Assembly (NCBI RefSeq): GCF_029963765.1
Contig: NZ_JALBYU010000014.1
Coordinates: forward strand, 62,001-126,000
Source: Pseudomonas sp. UYIF39
GTDB lineage: Bacteria > Pseudomonadota > Gammaproteobacteria > Pseudomonadales > Pseudomonadaceae
Direction of reading: 5' to 3'
DNA: 64,000 nt
The translations under genes were made by a program, and so were the position numbers. Shown here in pieces: positions 25,730 through 34,361 of this stretch; the first letter of the stretch is position 1; each line of letters begins with the position of its first letter. The notes beneath the pieces were generated by a model that had not been told where the DNA came from, did not search any database, and saw only the letters and a list, made by a program, of their open reading frames with translations.

Positions 25730-27526
25730 ATGCCTGAGTACAAAGCTCCCCTGCGCGACATGCGCTTTCTGATCGACCACGTCTTCGATTTTCACAGCAA
25801 CTACGCCGCGCTGGGCGCCACCGATGCCAGCCCGGACATGGTCAATGCAATCCTCGAAGAAGGTGCGAAATTCTGTGAGAACGTTCTCGCACCGCTGAAC
25901 CGTAGCGGCGATGAGGAAGGCTGCCATTTCGACAACGGCGTGGTGACTACGCCTACAGGCTTCAAACAGGCCTTCGCACAATACGTTGAAGGTGGCTGGC
26001 ACGGTCTGGCGGCTGATCCGGTTTACGGAGGCCAGGGTTTGCCGAGTTCGCTGGGGCTGGTCATCAGCGAAATGGTTGGCTCCAGCAACACCTCCTGGGG
26101 CATGTACCCCGGCCTGACTCACGGCGCGATGTCGGCAATCCACGCCCATGGCACTGAAGAACAGAAACAGACTTACCTGAGCAAGCTCACCGCTGGCCAA
26201 TGGACGGGCACCATGTGCCTGACCGAAGCCCATTGCGGCACTGACCTGGGCATCATCAAAACCCGCGCCGTGCCTGCGGCCGACGGCAACTATGCGATTT
26301 CCGGCAGCAAGATTTTCATCTCCGCCGGCGAGCACGACATGAGTGAAAACATCATTCACTTGGTGCTGGCGAAACTGCCGGACGCGCCGGCCGGCACCAA
26401 AGGCATTTCGCTGTTTATCGTTCCAAAATTCCTACCCAATGCCGAGGGTGAGGCGGGCGAGCGCAACGGCGTTTCCTGCGGTTCCATCGAACACAAAATG
26501 GGCATCAAGGCCTCGGCCACCTGCGTGCTGAACTTCGACGACGCCAAGGGCTTCTTGATCGGTGAGCCGAACAAGGGTCTGAACTGCATGTTCACCATGA
26601 TGAACCATGCTCGTCTGGGCACCGGCATGCAGGGTTTATGTCTCGGGGAGGCGAGCTTTCAAGGCGCGATCAAGTACGCCAATGATCGACTGCAAATGCG
26701 CGCGCTGACCGGCCCGAAAGCACCGGAAAAAGCCGCCGATCCGATCATTGTTCATCCTGACGTGCGCAGGATGTTGCTGACCATGAAGGCGTTCAACGAA
26801 GGCAATCGGGCGCTGACTTATTTCACCGCGCAGTTGCTGGACGTGGCGCATCTGAGCCCGGATGAAACGGCGCGTCAGGATGCCGAAGACCTGCTGGCGT
26901 TTCTCACGCCGATCTGCAAAGCCTTCATGACCGATACCGGACTGGAAGTGACCAACCACGGCATGCAGGTGTTCGGTGGTCACGGTTTCATCCGCGAGTG
27001 GGGCATGGAGCAGTTGGTTCGTGACTGCCGGATCGCACCGATCTATGAAGGCACCAACGGCATTCAGGCGCTGGACTTGCTCGGAAGAAAAGTCCTCGGC
27101 AGCCAAGGGAAATTGCTGCGCGGGTTCACCAAAATCGTTCACAAGTTCTGCGCGGCAAACGCCGGACATCCGCAACTTGCGAGCTACGTGGCGCAGCTTA
27201 ACGACCTGAATCTGCAGTGGGGAGAGGTGACCACCAAGGTTGGCATGGCCGCGATGAAAAATCCGGATGAAGTCGGCGCGGCTTCGGTGGATTACCTGAT
27301 GTACAGCGGTTACATCATCCTTGGCTATCTGTGGCTGCGCATGGCGCTGGTCGCTCAGGCGCAGCTCGATTCGGGCAGCGGCGAGGCCGATTACTGCCAG
27401 GCAAAACTGGCGACCAGCGAGTTTTACTTCAAGCGATTGTTGCCACGCACGGCGGCTCATCGGGCGGCCATCGAGGCGGGTAGCGATTGCTTGATGAAGC
27501 TGCCTGCAGAGTTATTCGGACTATAG
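25730..27526 (+). CDS. Acyl-CoA dehydrogenase, paralogue 2
   Basis: 598 residues from the ATG at 25730 (MPEYKAPLRDMRF), chosen over an ATG two codons earlier because the paralogues begin MPDYK and MADYK. Same architecture as the gene at 17286: LTEAHCGTDLGIIKTRA, SGSKIFISAGEHDM, and putative base E440 in YEGTNGIQALDLLGRK. By eye it is closer to paralogue 1 than to paralogue 3. It catalyses FAD-linked dehydrogenation of acyl-CoA; the chain range is unknown. It is separated from paralogue 1 by the 6.5-kb block and from paralogue 3 by a terminator. Confidence 0.9.
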   Translation: MPEYKAPLRDMRFLIDHVFDFHSNYAALGATDASPDMVNAILEEGAKFCENVLAPLNRSGDEEGCHFDNGVVTTPTGFKQAFAQYVEGGWHGLAADPVYGGQGLPSSLGLVISEMVGSSNTSWGMYPGLTHGAMSAIHAHGTEEQKQTYLSKLTAGQWTGTMCLTEAHCGTDLGIIKTRAVPAADGNYAISGSKIFISAGEHDMSENIIHLVLAKLPDAPAGTKGISLFIVPKFLPNAEGEAGERNGVSCGSIEHKMGIKASATCVLNFDDAKGFLIGEPNKGLNCMFTMMNHARLGTGMQGLCLGEASFQGAIKYANDRLQMRALTGPKAPEKAADPIIVHPDVRRMLLTMKAFNEGNRALTYFTAQLLDVAHLSPDETARQDAEDLLAFLTPICKAFMTDTGLEVTNHGMQVFGGHGFIREWGMEQLVRDCRIAPIYEGTNGIQALDLLGRKVLGSQGKLLRGFTKIVHKFCAANAGHPQLASYVAQLNDLNLQWGEVTTKVGMAAMKNPDEVGAASVDYLMYSGYIILGYLWLRMALVAQAQLDSGSGEADYCQAKLATSEFYFKRLLPRTAAHRAAIEAGSDCLMKLPAELFGL

Positions 27527-27545
27527 TTTTCCAAGTCGACAAAAG

Positions 27546-27570
27546 AGCCCGCCTAGTTGCGGGCTTCTTT
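27546..27570 (+). terminator. Intrinsic terminator
   Basis: Stem AGCCCGC / GCGGGCT with a six-base loop and a TTCTTT tail, just after acyl-CoA dehydrogenase 2. Confidence 0.85.
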
Positions 27571-27711
27571 AATGGCTTGCCTTTCGGTGACTAAAAATAA
27601 CAAAACGGTCATGAGCTGACCCTATGTGTCGTAAAAGTTGTTGGGTTACACTCAAACCCAACGAAAGCACCACTCCTACGAATCACCTGTTTAGATCTTG
27701 CGAGGTTTGCC

Positions 27712-29490
27712 ATGGCTGACTACAAAGCGCCCCTGCGCGATATGCGCTTCGTCCTTAATGAAGTTTTCGAGGTCGCCAAACTATGGGCCGAGCTGCCAGC
27801 GCTGGCCGAGACTGTCGATGCTGAAACGGTCGAAGCCATTCTTGAAGAAGCGGGCAAGGTCACCAGCAAAAGCATCGCGCCCCTGAGCCGTGCGGCTGAC
27901 GAAGAAGGTTGCCATTGGGCGGACGGTGCCGTCACCACGCCGGCAGGTTTCCCACAGGCTTATCAGACTTACGCTGAAGGCGGTTGGGTCGGTGTCGGCG
28001 GCGATCCGACCTACGGCGGCATGGGCATGCCCAAGGCTGTTTCGGCGCAGGTCGAAGAAATGGTCAACTCCGCCAGCTTGTCGTTCGGTCTGTACCCGAT
28101 GCTGACCGCCGGCGCCTGCCTGTCGATCAACGCCCACGCCAGCGAAGAGCTGAAAGCCGCGTACTTGCCGAACATGTACGCCGGCGTCTGGGCCGGCTCC
28201 ATGTGCCTGACCGAGCCGCACGCCGGTACTGACCTGGGGATCATCCGCACCAAAGCCGACCCTCAGGCCGACGGTTCCTACAAAGTCAGCGGTACCAAGA
28301 TCTTCATCACTGGCGGTGAGCATGACCTGACCGAGAACATCATTCATTTGGTGCTCGCCAAGCTGCCGGACGCACCGGCGGGGCCGAAAGGCATTTCGCT
28401 GTTCCTGGTGCCGAAGTTCATGGTCAAGGCCGATGGCAGCCTGGGCACGCGTAATCCAGCGAACTGCGGTTCGATCGAACACAAAATGGGCATCCAGGCC
28501 TCCGCGACCTGTGTGATGAACTTTGACGAAGCGGTCGGTTACCTGGTCGGCGAGCCGAACAAAGGTCTGGCCGCGATGTTCACCATGATGAATTACGAAC
28601 GCCTGGGTGTTGGCATCCAGGGCCTGGCGACCGGCGAGCGCTCGTACCAGAACGCCGTCGAGTACGCCCGCGACCGTCTGCAAAGCCGTTCGCCGACCGG
28701 CGCGCAGAACAAGGACAAGGTCGCTGACCCGATCATCGTCCACCCGGACGTGCGTCGCATGCTGCTGACCATGAAAGCCTCGAACGAAGGCGGTCGTGCC
28801 TTCTCGACGTACGTGGCCATGCAACTGGACACCGCCAAGTTCAGCGAAGATGCCACGACCCGCAAACGCGCGGAAGATCTGGTGGCCTTGCTGACCCCGG
28901 TGGCCAAGGCGTTCCTCACCGACCTCGGGTTGGAAACCACGATTCACGGCCAGCAGGTTTTCGGCGGCCACGGTTACATCCGTGAGTGGGGCCAGGAGCA
29001 ACTGGTGCGCGACGTGCGCATCACCCAGATCTACGAAGGCACCAACGGCATTCAGGCGCTGGATCTGGTAGGACGCAAGATCGTCGGCACCGGCGGGGCG
29101 TTCTACAACCTGTTCGCTGACGAGATCCGTCATTTCACCGCGACCGCCAGCGCTGACCTGGCCGAGTTCACCAAGCCGCTGAACGATGCGGTGACCACCC
29201 TCGACGAACTGACCGCCTGGTTGCTGGATCGGGCGAAGAACAACCCGAACGAAATCGGCGCCGCCTCGGTCGAGTATCTGCAAGCATTTGGTTACGTGGC
29301 GTATGCCTATATGTGGGCACTGATGGCCAAGGCCGCTTTTGGCAAAGAAGCGCAGGACGATTTCTACGCGAGCAAGTTGGGCACGGCGCGCTTCTATTTC
29401 GCACGTCTACTGCCGCGTATTCACTCGTTGAGCGCGTCGGTGAAGGCCGGCAGCGAGTCGTTGTTCCTGCTGGATGCAGGCCAGTTCTGA
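27712..29490 (+). CDS. Acyl-CoA dehydrogenase, paralogue 3
   Basis: 592 residues (MADYKAPLRDMRFVLNEVFE). Motifs: LTEPHAGTDLGIIRTKA (Ala instead of Cys compared with paralogues 1 and 2), GTKIFITGGEHDLTENI, and putative base E442 in YEGTNGIQALDLVGRK. The long C-terminal extension is present. It has its own upstream gap of about 185 bases after a terminator, so it is probably separately transcribed. In P. aeruginosa I recall that the last gene of this cluster is a medium-to-long-chain FadE; applying that here is inference. Confidence 0.92.
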   Translation: MADYKAPLRDMRFVLNEVFEVAKLWAELPALAETVDAETVEAILEEAGKVTSKSIAPLSRAADEEGCHWADGAVTTPAGFPQAYQTYAEGGWVGVGGDPTYGGMGMPKAVSAQVEEMVNSASLSFGLYPMLTAGACLSINAHASEELKAAYLPNMYAGVWAGSMCLTEPHAGTDLGIIRTKADPQADGSYKVSGTKIFITGGEHDLTENIIHLVLAKLPDAPAGPKGISLFLVPKFMVKADGSLGTRNPANCGSIEHKMGIQASATCVMNFDEAVGYLVGEPNKGLAAMFTMMNYERLGVGIQGLATGERSYQNAVEYARDRLQSRSPTGAQNKDKVADPIIVHPDVRRMLLTMKASNEGGRAFSTYVAMQLDTAKFSEDATTRKRAEDLVALLTPVAKAFLTDLGLETTIHGQQVFGGHGYIREWGQEQLVRDVRITQIYEGTNGIQALDLVGRKIVGTGGAFYNLFADEIRHFTATASADLAEFTKPLNDAVTTLDELTAWLLDRAKNNPNEIGAASVEYLQAFGYVAYAYMWALMAKAAFGKEAQDDFYASKLGTARFYFARLLPRIHSLSASVKAGSESLFLLDAGQF

Positions 29491-29503
29491 CAATGTAACG
29501 TCA

Positions 29504-29521
29504 TGTAAGCATTCTCTTACA
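29504..29521. promoter_or_regulatory. GacA upstream activating sequence (GacA box)
   Basis: TGTAAGCATTCTCTTACA matches the known consensus TGTAAG-N6-CTTACA exactly. It is the centre of a larger perfect inverted repeat (12-bp arms, 29498-29509 and 29516-29527). It lies about 60 bases before the expected start of the RsmY RNA, as in other rsm promoters. Confidence 0.92.
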
Positions 29522-29579
29522 TGACGTGCTGCTCTTCTCCCATAGATGCAGATTGGATCCACAGCTAATCTACTTCACA

Positions 29580-29701
29580 TGGACGTCGCGCAGGAAGCGC
29601 AAAGCAACAACACGGACACGTAGGATTCTGCCAGGACGGCGGAGTGAAATGGATGTCAGGGAAACAGTCTGCAAAGCCCCGCTTCGGCGGGGTTTTCTTT
29701 T
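29580..29701 (+). ncRNA. rsmY: RsmY regulatory small RNA
   Basis: About 118-122 bases, the usual size of fluorescens-group RsmY. It holds about eight GGA motifs (29581, 29593, 29614, 29623, 29634, 29641, 29651, 29660). Two are shown in stem-loops: GCGC-AGGAA-GCGC at about 29588-29600 and GCC-AGGAC-GGC at about 29630-29640. The RNA ends with a UUCG-loop terminator. RsmY titrates the RsmA/RsmE translational repressors, so the GacS/GacA cascade can relieve repression of secondary metabolites, exoenzymes and biofilm genes. The GacA box upstream and a TAATCT -10-like element at 29566-29571 fit GacA-dependent transcription. The exact 5' end is an estimate. Confidence 0.9.
29677..29701 (+). terminator. 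RsmY terminator
   Basis: Stem CCCCGC-TTCG-GCGGGG followed by TTTTCTTTT. It separates rsmY from the convergent LysR gene. Confidence 0.92.
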
Positions 29702-29717
29702 GCCTGCAGAAAAGTGC

Positions 29718-30647
29718 TCAGCTCATCTCATCCAGTGTTGCCGGGCTGATCAACCGCCCATCCGAGCCATTCATCACTTCTTCCAGCAACGTACGCAACA
29801 AGGCCAGCGAGGCCTGTTGTCGCTGCACATCCCGACATACCAAACCGACTTTCAGCGGCACCCGCGGCTCGCTCAGTGGTTTCCACAACAGTTCCTTGTT
29901 GCCGTGTGCCTGTTGCGAGCGCCCGGGCAACACCGTCGCCAGTCGCGTGTGCGGCAGGCTGTCGAGAATCCCCGCCATGTTGTTCAGTTCGGCCTGTACC
30001 TGCGGACGTCGTCCCAGATTGGCCAATTGCGCCTGCCAGATCTGCCGTACTTGAAACTCTTCACCCAGCAGCAACATCGGCAATTCGGCGGCCTGACTCA
30101 TCGAGACTTTCTTGAATTCGCGCAACGGGTGATCCGCCGGGATGACCAGGGTCAGCTCGTCTTCGTACAGCATTACGCCGTGCAACCCCGGCTGACGAGG
30201 CGGCAGGTAACTGATGCCGATGTCCAGAGAGCCGTTGAGCAAGCGCCGCTCGATTTCCAGTCCCGTCAGTTCATAGATCTGCACCACCAAATGCGGCTGC
30301 GCCTTGCGCACGCGTTCGAGCATCTGCGGCACCAGGCTGGTATGGACGGTCTGCAATACACCGATGGCTAGTGTGCGCAGTGCCTGGCCCTTGAAGTTGC
30401 CCAAGGCTTCCCGTGCCCGCTGCAATCCATCCAGCAAGGGCAGGGCATGGTTGTACAACGTATGAGCAGCAAGGGTTGGCAGCAGCCGTTTGCTGCTGCG
30501 TTCGAACAGGCTCACATCGAGGTTTTGCTCGAGGTGGCGGATCTGCTGGGACAGCGCCGGTTGGGAGATTGAAAGCCGCTCGGCAGCCCGGCCCACATGG
30601 CCTTCTTCGTAGACCGCGACGAAATAACGCAGTTGCTTGAAATCCAT
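29718..30647 (-). CDS. LysR-family transcriptional regulator
   Basis: 309 residues. N-terminal winged HTH about 1-60 (MDFKQLRYFVAVYEEGHVGRAAERLSISQPALSQQI), then a LysR substrate-binding domain (about 90-295; GSLDIGISYLPPRQPGL, LTLVIPADHPL). It is divergent from the class III aminotransferase across 169 bases, so that gene is the likely target, by the usual LysR arrangement. The effector is not recognisable. The shared region shows no clear T-N11-A palindrome to me. Confidence 0.93.
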   Translation of the reverse strand: MDFKQLRYFVAVYEEGHVGRAAERLSISQPALSQQIRHLEQNLDVSLFERSSKRLLPTLAAHTLYNHALPLLDGLQRAREALGNFKGQALRTLAIGVLQTVHTSLVPQMLERVRKAQPHLVVQIYELTGLEIERRLLNGSLDIGISYLPPRQPGLHGVMLYEDELTLVIPADHPLREFKKVSMSQAAELPMLLLGEEFQVRQIWQAQLANLGRRPQVQAELNNMAGILDSLPHTRLATVLPGRSQQAHGNKELLWKPLSEPRVPLKVGLVCRDVQRQQASLALLRTLLEEVMNGSDGRLISPATLDEMS

Positions 30648-30816
30648 AAGGTGTGCTTATCGAAAATACTGGGAAATCGAAATGGCTCAAGGCCTTGGCT
30701 GAGCCTAGTCTAACCGCATTCACAAGGCTTACAGGGCCACAGAGCGCGATGAATACCGTTTGCTTCGATGGTGTTTACATAGGTAAGGCAAAAAACCTCG
30801 CACGAGGTTTGATCAG

Positions 30817-32100
30817 ATGAACTTGTTCAGCTTGCGGCGCAATTCTCCGAGTCTTGATGACCTGACGGTGGGCACCTTCTTGCCGTCCAAAGGCGACAAT
30901 CTTTCCAGCGAGTGCCTGATGCCCAGTGTCGAGCGACCGAAACAGATATTCGTGCGCGGCCAGGGCTCATGGTTGTGGGACAGCGATGACCGCGCTTATC
31001 TGGATTTCTCACAGGGTGGCGGGGCCAATAGCCTCGGACACAGTCCTTCGGTTCTGGTCAACGCCATCGCGGCGCAGGCTCAGTCGCTGATCAACCCCGG
31101 TTTCGGCTTGCATAACCGCAGCATGCTCAATCTTGCTGAGCGACTGTGCTCCCGCACCGGCAGTGATCAGGCGTACCTGCTCAACAGTGGCAGCGAAGCC
31201 TGTGAAGCGGCGATCAAACTGGCGCGCAAATGGGGCCAACGGCATCGCGGCGGCGCTTCGCGGATCATCGTGGCCAACAACGGTTGCCACGGTCGTAGTC
31301 TGGGGACGATTTCGGCGTCGGACAGTTCGAATTTGACTAACCGATTCGAGCCATTGCTTCCGGGCTTCAGTCACGTGCCGTTCAATGATCTTGCGGCCTT
31401 GCATACGGCCGTCGACGCCCAGACCGTGGCGATCATGCTCGAACCAATCCAGAGCGAAGCCGGGGTGATACCGGCCACCGAGCATTACCTCAAAGGCGTC
31501 GAGCGCCTGTGCCGTGAGCTGGGCATTCTGCTGATCTTCGACGAAGTGCAAACCGGTTTAGGGCGTTGTGGCACTTTACTCGCCGAACAATCCTACGGCG
31601 TGCGGGCAGATATCGTCGTTCTCGGCAAAGGGCTGGGCGGTGGCGTGCCATTGGCGGCGTTGCTGGCGCGGGGCAAGGCCTGCTGTTTCGAGGTCGGCGA
31701 AGTGACAGGCACTCATCATGGCAATGCACTGATGACGGCTGCCGGTCTTGCCGTCCTCGACAGTGTGCAGGACAAGGGGTTTCTCGATCATGTGGGGGAA
31801 ATCGGTCAGTACCTGAGCGAAGGTCTGCAGCGTTTATCCCATCGCTATGGTCACGGCGAGTTGCGCGGGCAAGGACTGTTATGGGGTCTTACCTTGTCCG
31901 ACGAATCGGCTGACGCCGTCGTCAAAGCGGCGTTGTACGAAGGCTTGCTGCTCAACGCTCCGCAGCCCGATTGCCTGCGCTTTACCCCGGCCCTGACCGT
32001 CAGCAAAACCAACATCGACAAAATGCTCCTGCGCCTGGCCCGCGCCTTCTCTCGCGTGCGCACTGCGCAACTGCAGTGCCGCAAAGGGATTGCCGTCTGA
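30817..32100 (+). CDS. Class III PLP-dependent aminotransferase
   Basis: 427 residues. PLP lysine K271 in VLGKGLGGGVPLAAL; the PLP-ring aspartate region is LLIFDEVQTGLGRCG; phosphate-binding NSGSEACEAAIKLAR; and LEPIQSEAGVIPA. Most like the acetylornithine/ornithine/GABA aminotransferase group, but the N-terminus (NLFSLRRNSPSLDDL) and the absence of arginine-pathway neighbours leave the substrate open. GAGG lies about ten bases before the ATG. It is probably controlled by the divergent LysR regulator. It ends at a terminator. Confidence 0.9.
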   Translation: MNLFSLRRNSPSLDDLTVGTFLPSKGDNLSSECLMPSVERPKQIFVRGQGSWLWDSDDRAYLDFSQGGGANSLGHSPSVLVNAIAAQAQSLINPGFGLHNRSMLNLAERLCSRTGSDQAYLLNSGSEACEAAIKLARKWGQRHRGGASRIIVANNGCHGRSLGTISASDSSNLTNRFEPLLPGFSHVPFNDLAALHTAVDAQTVAIMLEPIQSEAGVIPATEHYLKGVERLCRELGILLIFDEVQTGLGRCGTLLAEQSYGVRADIVVLGKGLGGGVPLAALLARGKACCFEVGEVTGTHHGNALMTAAGLAVLDSVQDKGFLDHVGEIGQYLSEGLQRLSHRYGHGELRGQGLLWGLTLSDESADAVVKAALYEGLLLNAPQPDCLRFTPALTVSKTNIDKMLLRLARAFSRVRTAQLQCRKGIAV

Positions 32101-32149
32101 TCAGACCCGCCCTACACGAATTCCCGAACCGTCTCGCGGTATAACGCAT

Positions 32150-32188
32150 CGCCCCATGCCTGATTCTTTTGGCGTGGGGCGTTTTTTT
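32150..32188 (+). terminator. Intrinsic terminator
   Basis: Stem CGCCCCATGCC / GGCGTGGGGCG (one G-T pair) and a seven-base T-run, after the aminotransferase gene. Confidence 0.9.
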
Positions 32189-32310
32189 GTCTGAGGATTT
32201 CGCCGGAAAGGTTTCACCCTGGGACGTAATGGCACTGAACCCTGACGAACGGCAAAGGTCGATTAGCTGTAGGGCTCACACGAGCCAACTTCAAATCAGG
32301 AGCTGACCCC

Positions 32311-32469
32311 ATGGACTTCATTCGCATCATCATCGCCATTCTGTTGCCGCCACTGGGTGTGTTTCTGCAAGTCGGTTTCGCCGGGGCGTTTTGGCTGAAT
32401 ATTCTGCTGACGCTATGCGGTTACATCCCCGGGATCGTGCATGCGGTGTATATCATCGCCAAACGCTAA
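32311..32469 (+). CDS. Pmp3/YqaE-family small membrane protein
   Basis: 52 residues starting MDFIRIIIAILLPPLGVF and containing LNILLTLCGYIPGIVHAVYII. This is the two-helix UPF0057/Pmp3 pattern, including the LPPLGV and GYIPG-x-HA motifs. AGGAG lies eight bases before the ATG. In yeast and plants Pmp3 affects membrane potential and salt tolerance; in bacteria the family is often stress-induced, so an envelope-stress role is inferred. A small hairpin GGCTC-ACAC-GAGCC (32273-32286) lies in the leader. Confidence 0.92.
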   Translation: MDFIRIIIAILLPPLGVFLQVGFAGAFWLNILLTLCGYIPGIVHAVYIIAKR

Positions 32470-32493
32470 GTTTCGCGGTGTCAGATAGATTGC

Positions 32494-32520
32494 ATTCGTG
32501 GGCAAGGCTTGCCCGCGAAT
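32494..32520. repeat. Single REP palindrome, class B
   Basis: ATTCGTGGGCAAG and its near-perfect complement around a two-base centre. It lies between the Pmp3-type gene and the convergent peptidase gene. Confidence 0.75.
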
Positions 32521-32534
32521 GAAACACTGTGATC

Positions 32535-34361
32535 TCAGTCCGCCAACGCCATCACCCTTCGATAAAACAACCACTCCTGCTCCAGCGCGTGGGCCTGATT
32601 ACCGGCCTTGCGAAAGCCATGGCGTTCGTCGGCGTAGTAATGCGCTTCAACCAGAATACCGTTGTCCTGTAGCGCCGTGACCATGTCGCGGGTCTGTTGC
32701 GGCACCACCACGGCGTCCAGTTCACCCTGAAAGAAAATCACCGGAACACTAATGTTGCCCGCATGCAGCAACGGCGTTCGTGCGGCATAGCGTTCGGCAT
32801 CCTGCACCGGGTCGCCGATCAGCCAATCCAGATAATCGCCTTCGAACTTGTGAGTCGTCCGGCCCAGCGCCACAGGGTCACTGACGCCATACAGGCTGGC
32901 GCCGGCGCGAAAGACGTTGTGAAAGGCCAATGCGCACAGGGTGGTGTAACCACCGGCACTGCCACCGCGAATAAACGCCTGGTTGCCGTCGATCAGTCCG
33001 CGATCGGCAAGATGAGCGACGACTGCGCAAGCGTCTTCCACATCCACTCCACCCCAGCTCAAATGCAGCGCTTGCCGATAAGCCCGGCCATAGCCACTGC
33101 TGCCACGGTAGTTGAGGTCGGCCACGGCGAAGCCGCGTTGCGCCCAGTACTGGATACGCGGATCGAGCATGGGGTAGCAGGCCGAAGTCGGGCCGCCGTG
33201 GATGAACACCACCAGAGGCGGTTTTGCGTCACTGGTCATTGCAGGATAGAAGAAGCCGTGTGCCTCGCCCGAACCGCTCGGGTAGCGCAGGGTTTGCGGG
33301 ACGCTGATCTGTTCGGCAGGCAACGGTGCAATACCGCCAGCCAGTGTTTTGACCTGCCGGGTCTGGCGGTCGATGGCAATGACTGCCGACGAACTGACTG
33401 GCGAAGCAGCGATGCAGTAAATGAACTGCTTATCCAGTGCGAGAGAGCGGAAGCGGCTGTAATCGCCCGTGAAATCTTCACCGGCATCACCACAAAGCCC
33501 CAGTTTGCCAAACCCGTCTTCGGTCCAGCTCGCCAGATAGCGGCCTTCGCTCAGCGGCAACCAGGTGCTGCCACCCAGCTGCCACGGCGCCGGCCCATGA
33601 TCCGCTGCGGCACTCGGCAGCGGACTCAAACCTTCTGCCGATTCCACCCAAGGCTGCCAGTAGCCGCCGCGATCAGTCAGGCAAAACAGACGACTGCTTG
33701 CATCGAACCTAGGTTGTTGCAGTGATTCCTCAGCGTCTTCGCCCGCCACGCAACGCGGCAGAGCAAAACGGCCATCGTTCTGGCGTTCGGCAACCATCAG
33801 GCGAGTCGCGGTCCATGGCTGATCCGGGCGGCTCCATTCGATCCATGCCAATCGTTGTGCATCGGGACTCAACGTCGGCGCGGCATAGAAATCAGCGCCT
33901 TCGGCCAGCAGATGACGTACCCCGTCAGCCACATCGATAGCCACCAGACGATGCCGATCGCGGTTTTCTTCAACCGCCAATACCTGCCCGTTTGAGAACT
34001 GAAGGTCGCCGTATCGGCAGTCGCCTGAGCTCAGCAACTCAGGTGTCTCGCCGACCAGCGACTGTCGATACAGCTGTTGGTCCGCCTCGTTGACGAACAC
34101 TATCCCGTCATCGGTCAGACAGAACGCGCCGCCGCCGTATTCGTACACGCGACTGCGCACACTGAAACCCGCGGGTGTCATGCAATGAGCCTGGCCGCCT
34201 CGCCAATGCCAGATTCGGCAGGCGGCATCCTCGGGGCGGTACTCGTTCCAGAACAAGCCATGTGGGCCGACCTGCAACTCGGCGAAGTCGATGCCGGCCG
34301 CAACAGCCTTGGCAGCGCTGAAGGGTTCAGCTTTTAGCGATGAGTCGTGAGTTTCGTTCAT
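32535..34361 (-). CDS. S9 (prolyl oligopeptidase-type) peptidase of the pqq cluster
   Basis: About 608 residues from the ATG at 34361 (MNETHDSSLKAEPF), which overlaps the end of pqqE by 35 bases; the ribosome site is weak. An N-terminal beta-propeller-like region (to about 350) is followed by an alpha/beta hydrolase domain: PPLVVFIHGGPTSACYP, nucleophile S468 in RGGSAGGY, the Asp in VIFFQGELDAVVVP, and the catalytic His in ERHGFRK. A similar gene ends the pqq cluster in other fluorescent pseudomonads (I recall the name pqqM). A role in trimming PqqA or its products is plausible but unproven. Confidence 0.88.
   Translation of the reverse strand: MNETHDSSLKAEPFSAAKAVAAGIDFAELQVGPHGLFWNEYRPEDAACRIWHWRGGQAHCMTPAGFSVRSRVYEYGGGAFCLTDDGIVFVNEADQQLYRQSLVGETPELLSSGDCRYGDLQFSNGQVLAVEENRDRHRLVAIDVADGVRHLLAEGADFYAAPTLSPDAQRLAWIEWSRPDQPWTATRLMVAERQNDGRFALPRCVAGEDAEESLQQPRFDASSRLFCLTDRGGYWQPWVESAEGLSPLPSAAADHGPAPWQLGGSTWLPLSEGRYLASWTEDGFGKLGLCGDAGEDFTGDYSRFRSLALDKQFIYCIAASPVSSSAVIAIDRQTRQVKTLAGGIAPLPAEQISVPQTLRYPSGSGEAHGFFYPAMTSDAKPPLVVFIHGGPTSACYPMLDPRIQYWAQRGFAVADLNYRGSSGYGRAYRQALHLSWGGVDVEDACAVVAHLADRGLIDGNQAFIRGGSAGGYTTLCALAFHNVFRAGASLYGVSDPVALGRTTHKFEGDYLDWLIGDPVQDAERYAARTPLLHAGNISVPVIFFQGELDAVVVPQQTRDMVTALQDNGILVEAHYYADERHGFRKAGNQAHALEQEWLFYRRVMALAD

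Noticed and set aside
29498..29527. Perfect palindrome after acyl-CoA dehydrogenase 3 read as a terminator
   Set aside because: There is no T-run, and its centre is an exact GacA box at the right distance before rsmY.
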